Part shown: positions 45,471-55,178 of the stretch, piece by piece
How the letters are laid out: every line of letters starts with the position of its first letter
Numbering within the stretch: the stretch's first letter is position 1
Source: Nocardioides sp. R-C-SC26
GTDB taxonomy: Bacteria > Actinomycetota > Actinomycetes > Propionibacteriales > Nocardioidaceae
NCBI RefSeq assembly: GCF_021246465.1
Contig: NZ_JAHRHK010000001.1
Coordinates: forward strand, 162,060 to 226,059
Reading direction: 5' to 3'
DNA length: 64,000 bases
The notes under the pieces: generated by a model
The model's database searches: none
What the model saw: the letters and a program-made list of their open reading frames with translations, nothing else
What the model was told of the DNA's origin: nothing
Translations under genes and position numbers: made by a program

Positions 45471-45497
45471 GTGCACCCGGCCCTGCTTCTTCCCTAG
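45471..45497 (+). CDS. leuS leader peptide (MHPALLLP)
   Basis: An 8-codon ORF starting with GTG contains three consecutive leucine codons (CTG CTT CTT) and ends TAG. CTT is scarce in this GC-rich genome, so charged leucyl-tRNA would be read slowly when leucine is short. A possible stem begins at the last base of the stop codon (45497-45506 with 45515-45524), followed immediately by the terminator. This is the layout expected of ribosome-mediated attenuation of leuS. Confidence 0.65.
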   Translation: MHPALLLP

Positions 45498-45524
45498 CCG
45501 CCTCGGCCTCACCACCGATGCGGC

Positions 45525-45549
45525 AGCCCCTCCCTGCGAGGGGCTTTTT
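45525..45549 (+). terminator. Intrinsic terminator / attenuator upstream of leuS
   Basis: AGCCCCTC and GAGGGGCT flank CCTGC and are followed by TTTT. It is 45 bases before the leuS ATG, so it must be read through for leuS expression from the leader promoter. Confidence 0.85.
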
Positions 45550-45593
45550 CATGTCCGGGCACGCCACACCTTCGAGGCCACCGAGAGAGAACC

Positions 45594-48080
45594 ATGAGCG
45601 AGCGAGACGAGCAGACCGGGTACGACGCCCACGCCATCGAGCAGAAGTGGCTGCAGGCGTGGGACGACCTCGACCCGTTCCGCGCGGACGACGCCGCGGT
45701 GCTCAGCGGTGAGAGGGAGAAGCGCTACGCCCTCACGATGTTCCCCTACCCCAGCGGCGACCTGCACATGGGTCACGCCGAGGTGTTCGCGCTGCACGAC
45801 GTCATCTCGCGGTACTGGCGCTTCCGCGGCTACGAGGTGCTCAACCCGATGGGCTGGGACTCCTTCGGGCTGCCCGCCGAGAACGCCGCCATCCGAGGCG
45901 GCGAGCATCCAGCCACCTACACCTACGCCAACATCGAGACCCAGTTCGAGTCGATGAAGCGCTACGGCGTCAGCTTCGACTGGTCGAGGCGGCTGCACAC
46001 CTCCGATCCCGAGTACTACCGCTGGACCCAGTGGCTGTTCCTGAAGTTCCGTGAGCAGGGCCTGGCCTACCGCAAGAACAGCCCGGTCAACTGGTGCCCC
46101 AACGACCAGACGGTGCTCGCGAACGAGCAGGTGCTCGCCGACGGCACCTGCGAGCGGTGCGGCGCGGAGGTCACGAAGCGCGAGCTCACCCAGTGGTACT
46201 TCAAGACCACGGCCTACGCCCAGGAGCTCTACGACTGCCTCGACGACCTGCAGGACTCCTGGATCGGCAAGGTCGTCAACGCCCAGCGCAACTGGATCGG
46301 CCGTTCCGAGGGGGCGCACGTCACCTTCGAGGTCGCCGAGCGCCCGGGTCACGACATCACCGTCTTCACCACCCGCCCCGACACCCTGTGGGGTGCGACG
46401 TTCATGGTCGTGGCCGCCGACGCCGCCCTGGCGGCCGAGCTGGTCGACGACGAGCAGCGCGCAAGTCTCGAGGCCTACCGCGACGACGTGCGCAAGGCCT
46501 CCGATATCGACCGGTTGTCCACCGACCGGCCCAAGACCGGCGTGTTCCTGGGCGTGCACGCGATCAACCCGGTCAACGGCGAGCAGATCCCCGTGTGGGC
46601 CTCGGACTACGTGCTGGCCGACTACGGCACCGGAGCGGTCATGGCCGTTCCTGCTCATGACCAGCGCGACCTCGACTTCGCGCGTGCGATGGACCTGCCG
46701 GTGCGCCGGGTGGTCGACACCGGCGAGGACGACCCGGCCGAGACGGGCGTGGCCACCGCCGGCGCCGGCACCTACGTGTCCTCCGGCCCGCTCGACGGCC
46801 TCAGCGACAAGGAGGCCGGCATCCGTGCGGCCATCGACCTGCTGGAGGAGCGCGGCCGCGGCACGGGCACGGTCAACTTCCGCCTGCGCGACTGGCTGCT
46901 GAGCCGTCAGCGCTACTGGGGTGCGCCCATCCCGATCGTGCACTGCCCCTCCTGCGGCGAGGTGCCGGTGCCGGAGGATCAGCTGCCGGTGGAGCTGCCC
47001 GAGCTGCGTGGGGCGGACCTGAAGCCGAAGGGCACCTCGCCGCTCGGCGGTGCCCGCGAGTGGGTCGAGGTCGACTGCCCCGCATGCGGAGGCCCTGCCG
47101 AGCGCGACACCGACACCATGGACACCTTCGTGGACTCGTCCTGGTACTTCTTCCGCTACCTCTCGCCTCGTGATGCCACCCAGGCGTTCGACCCCGCTCT
47201 GGCCCAGGCATGGGGGCCGATCGACCTCTACATCGGCGGTGACGAGCACGCCGTCCTCCACCTGCTGTACGCGCGCTTCTTCACCAAGGTGCTGCGTGAT
47301 GCGGGCCTGATCAGCTGGGACGAGCCGTTCTCGGCCTACCTCTCCCAGGGCAAGGTGATCAACAACGGGCGCAAGATGAGCAAGTCCCTGGGCAACGGCA
47401 TCAACCTCGGTGACCAGCTGGCCGAGTTCGGCGTGGACGCCGTCCGGCTCACCCTGGTCTTCGCCAGCCCGCCGGAGGACAACATCGACTGGGCCGACGT
47501 CTCGCCGGTCGGGTCGGTGCGCTTCCTGCAGCGTGCGTGGCGCCTGGCCAACGACGTCACGTCCGCCCCGGACGCGGATCCGGCGACGGGCGACGTCGCC
47601 CTGCGTCGCGTGACCCACCGCACCATCCGCGACGCCGAGCAGCTCGTCGAGGGCTACCGCTTCAACGTCGTCGTCGCGCGCGTCATGGAGCTCGTCAACG
47701 CCACGCGGAAGGCAATCGACTCCGGTGCGGGCGGTGCCGACCCCGCGGTACGCGAAGCGGTCGAGACCGTCGCGATCCTGCTGTCGATGGTGGCGCCCTA
47801 CGTCGCTGAGGAGATGTGGGAGCTGCTCGGGCACGCTCCATCGGTCGCCCAGGCGGCCTGGCCCCTGGCAGACGAGGCGCTGCTGGTCGAGGAGTCGGTG
47901 ATCGCCGTCGTCCAGATCCAGGGCAAGGTCAAGGCACGGCTCGAGGTGGCACCCGACATCTCCGCCGCCGATCTCGAGCACCTGGCTCTGGCCGACCCCA
48001 ACGTCGTCGCCGCGATCGCCGACCGCCCGGTACGCAAGGTGGTCGTGCGCGAGCCCAAGCTCGTCAACGTCGTGGTCTGA
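45594..48080 (+). CDS. leuS: Leucyl-tRNA synthetase
   Basis: The protein has 828 residues, a usual bacterial length. The class I HIGH motif is HMGH (H58-H61 in [11 protein letters not shown]) and KMSKS is intact at residues 594-598. The CP1 editing domain is present with [12 protein letters not shown] and the [15 protein letters not shown] motif that clears mischarged norvaline/isoleucine. Zinc-ribbon cysteines appear in CERCGAEV and CPSCGEV. Expression is probably controlled by the leader peptide and hairpin directly upstream. Confidence 0.98.
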   Translation: MSERDEQTGYDAHAIEQKWLQAWDDLDPFRADDAAVLSGEREKRYALTMFPYPSGDLHMGHAEVFALHDVISRYWRFRGYEVLNPMGWDSFGLPAENAAIRGGEHPATYTYANIETQFESMKRYGVSFDWSRRLHTSDPEYYRWTQWLFLKFREQGLAYRKNSPVNWCPNDQTVLANEQVLADGTCERCGAEVTKRELTQWYFKTTAYAQELYDCLDDLQDSWIGKVVNAQRNWIGRSEGAHVTFEVAERPGHDITVFTTRPDTLWGATFMVVAADAALAAELVDDEQRASLEAYRDDVRKASDIDRLSTDRPKTGVFLGVHAINPVNGEQIPVWASDYVLADYGTGAVMAVPAHDQRDLDFARAMDLPVRRVVDTGEDDPAETGVATAGAGTYVSSGPLDGLSDKEAGIRAAIDLLEERGRGTGTVNFRLRDWLLSRQRYWGAPIPIVHCPSCGEVPVPEDQLPVELPELRGADLKPKGTSPLGGAREWVEVDCPACGGPAERDTDTMDTFVDSSWYFFRYLSPRDATQAFDPALAQAWGPIDLYIGGDEHAVLHLLYARFFTKVLRDAGLISWDEPFSAYLSQGKVINNGRKMSKSLGNGINLGDQLAEFGVDAVRLTLVFASPPEDNIDWADVSPVGSVRFLQRAWRLANDVTSAPDADPATGDVALRRVTHRTIRDAEQLVEGYRFNVVVARVMELVNATRKAIDSGAGGADPAVREAVETVAILLSMVAPYVAEEMWELLGHAPSVAQAAWPLADEALLVEESVIAVVQIQGKVKARLEVAPDISAADLEHLALADPNVVAAIADRPVRKVVVREPKLVNVVV

Positions 48081-48161
48081 GCCCCGCGCCCGACGGAGGA
48101 GGGCGCGGCAGGCGAGGAGCGCGCCGCGTCCCGAAACCTGAGCCCGACTATCCTCACGCCC

Positions 48162-49037
48162 ATGTCCGACGTCGTGGTGGTCACCGACTCCACGGCGAGC
48201 CTCCCGGCTGATATCGCTGCCGAGCACGGCATCGTCGTGGTCCCGCTGCAGGTGATCGTCGGCCCGAACTCCTACGACGAGGGGTCGCCCGAGGTCGCTC
48301 CGGAGATGCTCGCGGCAGCGCTGCGCGAGTTCCGGCCGGTGAGCACCTCGCGCCCGGCTCCGACGGTGATGCGTGAGCTCTATCGGCGCCTGGCGGACGA
48401 GGGTGCGCGCGAGATCGTCTCGGTGCACCTCTCCGGCGACATGAGCGGCACCTTCGAGTCGGCGCAGATCGGGTCGCGGGACGCCGGTGTCCCGGTGACC
48501 TGCGTCGACAGCCGCCAGGTCGGGGCAGGCACGGGGTACGCGGCGATCGATGCTGCCCTCTGCGCCGCGAGCGGCGGGAGCGCCTCGGAGGTCGCCGCCG
48601 CCGCGCGTGCGCGGGCGGGGGCGTGTGCCTCCTACTTCTATGTCGACACCTTGGAGTACCTGCGTCGGGGCGGGCGCGTCGGTGCCGCGGCGGCCCTGCT
48701 CGGCGGCGCTCTCGCGGTCAAGCCGCTCCTCGCGATCGACCACGGTTCCGTCGTCTCCCTCGAGCGCGTGCGCACCGCAGGACGCGCTCTGGCCCGGCTG
48801 GCGGAGCTCGCCGTCTCAGCGGCCGACGAGGCTGCCGAGACGGGCGTCGACGTCACCGTCGCCCATCTGGCGAGTCCCGAGCGTGCCGAGCAGCTCGCAG
48901 CGCAGCTGGGTGAGCGGTTGGCGACCCCGCTCGAGGGCCGCGAGGTGACCTGCTCCGAAGTCGGCGCGGTGCTCGGCGCGCACGTGGGCCCGGGCATGCT
49001 CGCCGTCTGCGTGGCACCGCGTACGCGCCACGCCTGA
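48162..49037 (+). CDS. DegV-family fatty-acid-binding protein
   Basis: The protein has 291 residues. VVVTDSTASLPADIAAEHGIVVVPL at the N-terminus and STSRPAPTVM, VHLSGDMSGTFESAQ and YVDTLEYLRRGGRVG are the conserved DegV segments that enclose a fatty acid for the FakA kinase. No FakA gene is visible nearby. It is located between leuS and comEA. Confidence 0.93.
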   Translation: MSDVVVVTDSTASLPADIAAEHGIVVVPLQVIVGPNSYDEGSPEVAPEMLAAALREFRPVSTSRPAPTVMRELYRRLADEGAREIVSVHLSGDMSGTFESAQIGSRDAGVPVTCVDSRQVGAGTGYAAIDAALCAASGGSASEVAAAARARAGACASYFYVDTLEYLRRGGRVGAAAALLGGALAVKPLLAIDHGSVVSLERVRTAGRALARLAELAVSAADEAAETGVDVTVAHLASPERAEQLAAQLGERLATPLEGREVTCSEVGAVLGAHVGPGMLAVCVAPRTRHA

Positions 49038-49121
49038 CCCACACCGGGTCGGAGCGCGCGTCCTCCACAGCCCGCGCGGGGCGCGGGGCGCCGAGCCTGA
49101 CGAGGTTCCTAGCGTCGCTCC

Positions 49122-50180
49122 ATGCGGAGTCGCCGAGATCCCACGCATCATGACGTCGTCGCCCGCCGGCTGGCGATGCTGGCCGAGCAGATGCGCACCG
49201 CCGACTCGGCTTCCGTGTCGGACGACGCGGATTCGGTGCAGGTGGGCGCGGTCACCGAACCGGCACCGTGGTGGGACGAGCACACCCGTCTGGCGGAGCG
49301 GCCGATCCTGCGGCTGGTGGAGCAGGCCGCCGGCGTCGGGAGCGACCGCGACGACGACGGCGACGATGCGCGACGTGCGGCGGGGAGCGGTGCCGACGAG
49401 GGCGTGCGCACGACGCAGCGGACGGTGCCTGCACCCACACGCTTCGTCATGCCCGGGCGGCACGCGGCCCGGCGTCCGGGTGAGAGTGCCGGTGCGGCCG
49501 CCTGGGGGCTGCTTCCCGACACGCTCCGCGGGCGTCTCGCCTTCGGCCCCGCCCAGGTCGCGGTCGTCGCGCTCGTGGTCTCCCTCGGCCTTGCCGTCAC
49601 GACGTGGATCGTGGTCCGCTCCGACGCGGCGCCGATCGAGGGTCCCGGAACGGTGGCGCTCACCCGGGCCCCGGCGGGCACGGTTCTCGACTCCGACGCC
49701 GCCCCGACGGCGCCGCAGGAGAGCGCACCGGCAGGCACCGGGGTCGAGGCCACCGTCACCGTCGATGTGGCCGGGGAGGTGCAGAAGCCCGGCATCGTGG
49801 TTCTCGACGCCGGCGCGCGGGTGATCGACGCCGTCGACGCCGCCGGCGGGGCGCGCCGCGGTGTGGAGACCACGTCGATCAATCTCGCCCGCGTGCTGGT
49901 CGACGGTGAGCAGATCGTCGTCGGCGGCCCGGCGTCAGGAGGGGGCTCGGCGACGGGAGGCCCTCAGCCAGCGGTGCCAGGAGCGGGACCGTTGGTGGAC
50001 CTGAACCTGGCGACCTCGGTGGAGCTGGAGGCGTTGCCCGAGGTCGGACCGGTCACGGCGGCCGCGATCATCGCGTGGCGCGAGGAGCACGGCGGGTTCA
50101 GCGCGGTGCAGGAGCTGCTCGAGGTCAGCGGCATCGGTGAGAAGACCCTGGCGATGATCGCTCCGCACGTCACGGTGTGA
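49122..50180 (+). CDS. comEA: ComEA-like helix-hairpin-helix DNA-binding protein
   Basis: The protein has 352 residues. A long polar cytoplasmic N-terminus (1-140) precedes one membrane span (144-166), an SLBB domain (about 208-268; VDVAGEVQKPGIVVLDAG), a Gly/Ser/Pro linker and a C-terminal helix-hairpin-helix pair (about 288-350; LVDLNLATSVELEALPEVGP). ComEA binds double-stranded DNA outside the membrane and hands it to the ComEC channel, encoded 5 bases downstream. The N-terminal part is longer than in Firmicutes, as is usual in actinobacteria. Confidence 0.92.
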   Translation: MRSRRDPTHHDVVARRLAMLAEQMRTADSASVSDDADSVQVGAVTEPAPWWDEHTRLAERPILRLVEQAAGVGSDRDDDGDDARRAAGSGADEGVRTTQRTVPAPTRFVMPGRHAARRPGESAGAAAWGLLPDTLRGRLAFGPAQVAVVALVVSLGLAVTTWIVVRSDAAPIEGPGTVALTRAPAGTVLDSDAAPTAPQESAPAGTGVEATVTVDVAGEVQKPGIVVLDAGARVIDAVDAAGGARRGVETTSINLARVLVDGEQIVVGGPASGGGSATGGPQPAVPGAGPLVDLNLATSVELEALPEVGPVTAAAIIAWREEHGGFSAVQELLEVSGIGEKTLAMIAPHVTV

Positions 50181-50184
50181 CCTG

Positions 50185-52536
50185 ATGGGTGACGGCGTGA
50201 ACGCCGATACATCGGCCCCGTCGGAGCCGGTGCGCCGCGTGACCGCCCCCGATCTCCGGATGGCGCTCGTCGCTGTCGGCGCCTGGGGTGGTGCGCTGCT
50301 CGCCCTCGCGTCGGTCGCGGTGACGGCATGCGCGGCCGCCGCCGGCTCGCTCGGCATCGGCTGGTGGATCGCGCACCGTTTGCGGCGTCGGCTGTCCGTC
50401 GCACCGCTGGTGCGCGCCGTCGTCGCGGCCGGAGTGGTGACCGGAGCCGTGTGGGTCTCGGCCACGTTGCGATCGGACGCGGTTCACAGCGACCCGGTCG
50501 CTCGTCTCGCCGACGAGGGCGCCGCTGTGTCACTCGTCGGCACGGTGACCTCAGACCCGCGGCCCGTGGAGGGTCGATTCGGGCCTCTCATCGTCGTGCG
50601 ACTGACCGTCACCCTCGTCCAGGGGCGCGGGCAGACGTTCTCGCTGCGCAGCCCGGTACTGGTGATCGGGCACGAGGCATGGGAGCGGGTGCCGTTGGGG
50701 GCGAAGGTCCGCGCGACCGGGGTGCTGGCGTCCGCGGACGATCCGCACCTCAGCGCGCTCCTGGTGCGGTCGACACCCCAGGTCATCGAGGAGCCGGACT
50801 GGTGGTGGCGCGGGGCGGCTGCGATCCGTGCCTCGCTGCGCGAGTCCGTCGACCATGCACCGCCCGCCGAGCGCATCCTCGTGCCCGCTCTGGTGGTGGG
50901 CGACGATGCGGGCCTCGACCCCGACGTGGCCGACGACTTCGCGACCGCCGGGCTGACGCATCTCACCGCGGTGTCCGGCACCAACGTCACCCTCGTCGTC
51001 GGCTTCGTGCTCGTCGTGGCCAGGTGGTGCCGGGTGCGCGGCCGGGGTCTGGTGATCGTGGGCGCGCTCGCGGTCGTCGGATTCGTCCTCCTGGCCCGCA
51101 CCGAGCCGAGTGTGCTGCGCGCCGCCGTGATGGGGGTCGTCGGGCTCGTGGCTCTCGGCGTCGACAGCCGACGGCGCGCTCTGCGCAGTCTGGGCGTGGC
51201 CGTGGTCGGCCTGTTGCTCGTCCAGCCTTCGCTCGCGACCAGCGCCGGGTTCGCCCTCAGCGCGCTCGCCACCGCGGGGATCGTCGTCCTCTCGCCCGTC
51301 TGGCGCGACGCGATGGCGCGCTGGTTGCCGCGGTGGCTGGCTGAGGCGATCGCGGTGCCCGCTGCGGCGCAGCTCGCCTGCACGCCGGTGATCGCCGCGT
51401 TGTCCGGCGAGGTCAGCCTGGTCGCGGTGGCGGCCAATCTGCTCGTGGCGCCCGTCGTCGGACCGGCGACCGTGCTCGGCCTGGCCGCGGGACTCGTCGG
51501 CCTGGTGGTTCCGCCCCTCGGTGCCGTGGTCGGCACCGGCGCCGTGTGGTGCGTCGCCTGGATCGTGCAGGTCGCCGCGCGGAGTGCAGCGCTCCCCGGC
51601 GCCTCGTGGGCGTGGGGGAGCGGGTGGCTCGCGGTCGGCACGTTGGCCGCGGTGTGCGTGGTCGTCGCGCTGCTCGCCGTCCGCGTGCTCGCACGCCCGT
51701 GGCTCGCTGCGGGGGTCGCGCTGGTGGCGATCGTCGTCGTCGCCGTCCGGCTCCCGACCTGGGGGTGGCCCGACGACGACTGGGTGTTCGCGGTGTGCGA
51801 CGTCGGCCAGGGCGACGGGCTGGTCCTACGGGCCGGTGCGAACACGGGCATCGTCGTCGACACGGGCCCGACGCCGGACCTCGTCGATGCGTGCCTGGAT
51901 CGCCTTGGCATCAGGCATGTCCCGTTGGTGGTGCTCACCCACTTCCACGCCGATCACGTGGGAGGGCTCAGCGCGGTGTTAGACGATCGCGACGTCGGGC
52001 GGATCTGGGCCTCACCGGCGCTGGACCCGCCCGCGTCAGCGGACGCCATCCTGGCCGCGGCCGAGGAGGCAGGTGTTCTCGTCGAGGTGCCCGCCCCGGT
52101 GGCGACGACGGTCGGCGAGGTGGGCCTGGAGGTGCTCGCTCCCCGCGACCTCACGCCCCGCCCGGGCGCTGACGGCGGACTGGCCAACGACGCCAGCCTG
52201 GCGTTGCTGGCGACCGTGCGTGGCGTGCGGATCCTCCTCACCGGCGACCTCGAGCCGACGGGGCAGGCGGCGCTCGCGGCCGATCATCCGGGCTTGCAGG
52301 TCGACGTCCTCAAGGTCCCGCACCACGGTTCCCGCGCTCAGGACCTCGACTGGCTCGCCAGCCTGCGAGCCGACCTCGCGGTCGTCTCGGTCGGGGCTGA
52401 CAACGACTACGGCCATCCCGTGCCGTCCGTCCTCGCTGCACTGACCGCGGCCGGCGCACAGGTCGGTCGCACCGACGTCGACGGCGATCTCCTCGTGCTC
52501 GCGACGAGCGACGGCCCGCGACTGACCCATCGCTAG
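50185..52536 (+). CDS. comEC: ComEC/Rec2 DNA-uptake channel protein
   Basis: The protein has 783 residues: N-terminal spans, an OB-like external domain, the Competence membrane domain (LTHLTAVSGTNVTLVVGF and following spans to about 510), and a C-terminal metallo-beta-lactamase-like domain with CDVGQGDGLVLRAG and the metal motif THFHADHVGG. It is predicted to carry single-stranded DNA into the cytoplasm. It forms the usual comEA-comEC-holA cluster. Whether the cell is competent cannot be told; type IV pilus genes are outside the window. Confidence 0.94.
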   Translation: MGDGVNADTSAPSEPVRRVTAPDLRMALVAVGAWGGALLALASVAVTACAAAAGSLGIGWWIAHRLRRRLSVAPLVRAVVAAGVVTGAVWVSATLRSDAVHSDPVARLADEGAAVSLVGTVTSDPRPVEGRFGPLIVVRLTVTLVQGRGQTFSLRSPVLVIGHEAWERVPLGAKVRATGVLASADDPHLSALLVRSTPQVIEEPDWWWRGAAAIRASLRESVDHAPPAERILVPALVVGDDAGLDPDVADDFATAGLTHLTAVSGTNVTLVVGFVLVVARWCRVRGRGLVIVGALAVVGFVLLARTEPSVLRAAVMGVVGLVALGVDSRRRALRSLGVAVVGLLLVQPSLATSAGFALSALATAGIVVLSPVWRDAMARWLPRWLAEAIAVPAAAQLACTPVIAALSGEVSLVAVAANLLVAPVVGPATVLGLAAGLVGLVVPPLGAVVGTGAVWCVAWIVQVAARSAALPGASWAWGSGWLAVGTLAAVCVVVALLAVRVLARPWLAAGVALVAIVVVAVRLPTWGWPDDDWVFAVCDVGQGDGLVLRAGANTGIVVDTGPTPDLVDACLDRLGIRHVPLVVLTHFHADHVGGLSAVLDDRDVGRIWASPALDPPASADAILAAAEEAGVLVEVPAPVATTVGEVGLEVLAPRDLTPRPGADGGLANDASLALLATVRGVRILLTGDLEPTGQAALAADHPGLQVDVLKVPHHGSRAQDLDWLASLRADLAVVSVGADNDYGHPVPSVLAALTAAGAQVGRTDVDGDLLVLATSDGPRLTHR

Positions 52537-52671
52537 GGCTCACATGCCCTGAGGACCTCAACCCCGACCGCCCCAGCTCGCAGTGCGTGGAGAGAACCCC
52601 GAGCCGCACGCTCGCCATCACCGAGGCGAGGCGCAGCGACCGGTGTCGGCGCGCTGTGCCACGCTGGCCTC

Positions 52672-53715
52672 GTGGCTCTCTCTGCGGATCAGGTGCTCGG
52701 CCGGGTGCTCCTCGTCACCGGCAAGGAGGAGTACCTGAACCACCGCACCGTCCTGGAAGCACGCGAGATCGTGCGCGCCTACGACGCCGAGGCCGACTTC
52801 TCCGACGTCAGCGCGGTCGACCTCACCGCGGGTGCGCTGGGGGAGCTCTCGGCGCCCTCGCTGTTCTCGTCCGTGCGGTTCGTCGTCGTGCGCGGGCTGG
52901 AGAACCTGCCCGAGGAGAGTGTCCAGGGCCTGGTCGACTACGCCGCGGCGCCCGTGGAGGACGTCGCCATCGTGCTCATGCACGGTGGCGGGCAGAAGGG
53001 CAGCGGCACCCTGACGAAACTGAGGAAGCTCTCCGGCGTCACCGAGGTCAAGTCCGCGGAGTTGAAGGCCTCGGAGTACCCGGGCTTCGTCGCGGCCGAG
53101 GTCCGCGGTCGCGGCGGGCAGATCGATCCGGAGGCGGCCAAGGCCCTGGTCGACGCCGTCGGGCTCGACCTGCGCTCGCTCTGCGCTGCCGCGCATCAGC
53201 TCGTCGGCGACTTTCCGGGGCAGCGCCTCACCGGCGAGCTCGTCGGGCGCTACTTCGGTGGCCGTGCCGAGGCCAAGTCGTTCGCGGTGGCCGACCTGGC
53301 CTTCTCAGGCCGGCGCGACCAGGCGCTGGAGGAACTGCGCTGGGCACTCGACAACGGCACCGCGCCGGTGCTCGTCACCTCCGCCTTCGCCGGCAGCGCG
53401 CGCGGACTGGCCCGGTTCAAGGGGGCCGCACGCGGACTGCGGGAAGCCGACCTGGCGCGCGAACTCGGCGTCCCGCCGTGGAAGATCCGCACCATCCGGG
53501 GGCAGGCACACGGATGGTCCGAGGGCGGGCTGGCGCGGGCCGTGCGCGCCGTCGCCCGAGCCGACGCCGAGGTCAAGGGCGCCGCCAGCGACGCGTCCTA
53601 CTCCCTCGAGCGACTCGTCCTGACGATCACCGACCTGGGCGACGCCGGCTGGGGCCGGTGGCGGAGGCCGGCCCGCGCGAAGGGCCTCCTCCTCAGGGGA
53701 CGACGCCGTTGGTGA
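52672..53715 (+). CDS. holA: DNA polymerase III delta subunit
   Basis: The protein has 347 residues. HolA opens the beta sliding clamp in the clamp-loader. Family features include an N-terminal GKEEYLNHRTVLEAREIV, the conserved GGGQKG region replacing a Walker-like segment, and a helical C-terminus with LGVPPWKIRTIRGQAHGWS. It is slightly longer than usual by a basic C-terminal extension (WGRWRRPARAKGLLLRGRRRW). The stop is 38 bases from the convergent rpsT stop. Confidence 0.92.
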   Translation: MALSADQVLGRVLLVTGKEEYLNHRTVLEAREIVRAYDAEADFSDVSAVDLTAGALGELSAPSLFSSVRFVVVRGLENLPEESVQGLVDYAAAPVEDVAIVLMHGGGQKGSGTLTKLRKLSGVTEVKSAELKASEYPGFVAAEVRGRGGQIDPEAAKALVDAVGLDLRSLCAAAHQLVGDFPGQRLTGELVGRYFGGRAEAKSFAVADLAFSGRRDQALEELRWALDNGTAPVLVTSAFAGSARGLARFKGAARGLREADLARELGVPPWKIRTIRGQAHGWSEGGLARAVRAVARADAEVKGAASDASYSLERLVLTITDLGDAGWGRWRRPARAKGLLLRGRRRW

Positions 53716-53720
53716 CGGGT

Positions 53721-53738
53721 GGGCTCGACGAGGAGCCC
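53721..53738. terminator. Short hairpin between holA and rpsT
   Basis: GGGCTC and GAGCCC flank GACGAG, in the 38-base gap between convergent stops. Stem is only 6 bp and there is no T-run. Confidence 0.35.
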
Positions 53739-53753
53739 GGAGGTGCTGTCGCG

Positions 53754-54014
53754 TCAGAGCGAGGCGGCCTTCTTGGCGATCGCGGACTTGCGGTTCGCGG
53801 CCTGGTTCTTGTGGATGACGCCCTTGGAGGCCGCCTTGTCCAGCATCTTGTTGGCGGTGCGACCCAGCTCGACGGCCTGGTCCTTCTCGCCGGCCTCGGC
53901 GGCCTCGCGGAACTTGCGGATCGCGGTCTTCAGACCGGTCTTGACCGCCTTGTTGCGCTCGTAGCGCTTCTCGTTCTGCTTGTTGCGCTTGATCTGGCTC
54001 TTGATGTTCGCCAC
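53754..54014 (-). CDS. rpsT: 30S ribosomal protein S20
   Basis: The protein has 86 residues, nearly all helical and basic, beginning [21 protein letters not shown], the invariant start of S20. It binds 16S rRNA early in 30S assembly. A candidate promoter (TTGGGC, 18 bases, TAGTTT) lies at 54118-54147 on the minus strand, giving a leader of about 95 bases. The gene is divergent from dapA. Confidence 0.98.
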   Translation of the reverse strand: MANIKSQIKRNKQNEKRYERNKAVKTGLKTAIRKFREAAEAGEKDQAVELGRTANKMLDKAASKGVIHKNQAANRKSAIAKKAASL

Positions 54015-54117
54015 GAATGTGCCTTCGTCTCGCTGGTGCCGAATGGGAATGAATCAGTCTGGGTGGGTCCGTCGCGCTGCCTTCTGCAGCCTGGGCAGGC
54101 CGGACACGCGGAGAGCA

Positions 54118-54147
54118 AAACTACCAGCGGCAGCCGGTGGCGCCCAA
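54118..54147 (-). promoter_or_regulatory. Candidate rpsT promoter
   Basis: On the minus strand: TTGGGC, 18 bases, TAGTTT, about 100 bases before the rpsT ATG. It is in a clear AT-richer patch. Confidence 0.5.
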
Positions 54148-54218
54148 ATCAGCCCCTGCGCCGTCCGGGTCTGCGAGCCGTAGGGGCCGGGTGTGCGACG
54201 GGCCGATAGCCTGAGCCT

Positions 54219-55118
54219 ATGTCCGAGACCCGTACGCGCGCGCCGTTCGGCACCCTGCTGACCGCGATGGCCACCGCGTTCCGACCCGACGGCTCGCTCG
54301 ACCTGGAGGGCACCCAGCGGATCGCTCGTCATCTCGTCGAGCACGGTCACGACGGGCTCGTGGTCTCGGGCACCACCGGCGAGTCGGCCACCACCACCAA
54401 GGAGGAGGACGGCGAGATCCTCGCCGCCGTGCGCGACGCCGTCGGCCCCGACGTCGCGATCGTGGCCGGCGTCGGCACGAACGACACCAGCACCTCGATC
54501 TGGCTGGCCCAGCAGGCGCGCAAGCAGGGCGCCGACGGCGCTCTGCTGGTCACGCCGTACTACAACAAGCCCGGCCCGCGCGGCGTCCTGCACCACTTCC
54601 GCCAGGTCATCGACGCAGCCGAGTTGCCTGTGATGCTCTACGACGTCCCCGGCCGCACCGGCAGCCAGATCGCGATGGAGACCTACGAGGCACTCGCCGG
54701 CGACGACGCGGTGGTCGCGGTCAAGGACGCCGTGGGCGACATGCCGCGCTCGGCCCGTCTGGTCGAGATGGGGTACGCCGTCTACTCCGGCGACGACGCG
54801 AACACGCTCGGTTTCCTCGCCCACGGCGCGGTCGGCCTGGTCTCGGTCGCCGGCCACGTCGCCGGGAACGAGCTCGCGGCGATGATCGCTGCCTTCCAGT
54901 CCGGCGACCACGCCGCGGCGCTGGCGACCTACCAGCGGCTGCTGCCCGCCTTCGAGGCCGTCATGGGCGTGCCGAACTACGGTGCGACGACCGCCAAGGC
55001 GTCCCTCGAGCTTCTCGGAGTGCTGGACAACCGTCACGTGCGCTCGCCGCTCGTCCCCCTCGACGACGACGAGTACGCCGCGCTGCGCGCGGGCCTCGCT
55101 GCCGCCGACCTGCTCTGA
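54219..55118 (+). CDS. dapA: 4-hydroxy-tetrahydrodipicolinate synthase
   Basis: The protein has 299 residues. It condenses aspartate semialdehyde with pyruvate, the first step toward diaminopimelate and lysine. GTTGESATTT is the substrate-binding loop, Tyr is in LLVTPYYNKP and the Schiff-base Lys in VVAVKDAVGD. It is followed by the RNase J gene, a conserved actinobacterial arrangement. A TAGCCT box 6 bases before the ATG suggests leaderless transcription. Confidence 0.97.
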   Translation: MSETRTRAPFGTLLTAMATAFRPDGSLDLEGTQRIARHLVEHGHDGLVVSGTTGESATTTKEEDGEILAAVRDAVGPDVAIVAGVGTNDTSTSIWLAQQARKQGADGALLVTPYYNKPGPRGVLHHFRQVIDAAELPVMLYDVPGRTGSQIAMETYEALAGDDAVVAVKDAVGDMPRSARLVEMGYAVYSGDDANTLGFLAHGAVGLVSVAGHVAGNELAAMIAAFQSGDHAAALATYQRLLPAFEAVMGVPNYGATTAKASLELLGVLDNRHVRSPLVPLDDDEYAALRAGLAAADLL

Positions 55119-55178
55119 TCGCTCGAACCCACGGCGCCAGCGACGCCGACGTACGACGAGGAACGACGAAGGAAATCC

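Noticed and set aside
45549-48743. Antisense reading frame of more than 1000 codons opposite leuS and degV
   Set aside because: It lies over two unmistakable genes, and its product is composed of His/Arg/Gly/Val-rich sequence typical of GC-biased antisense frames.
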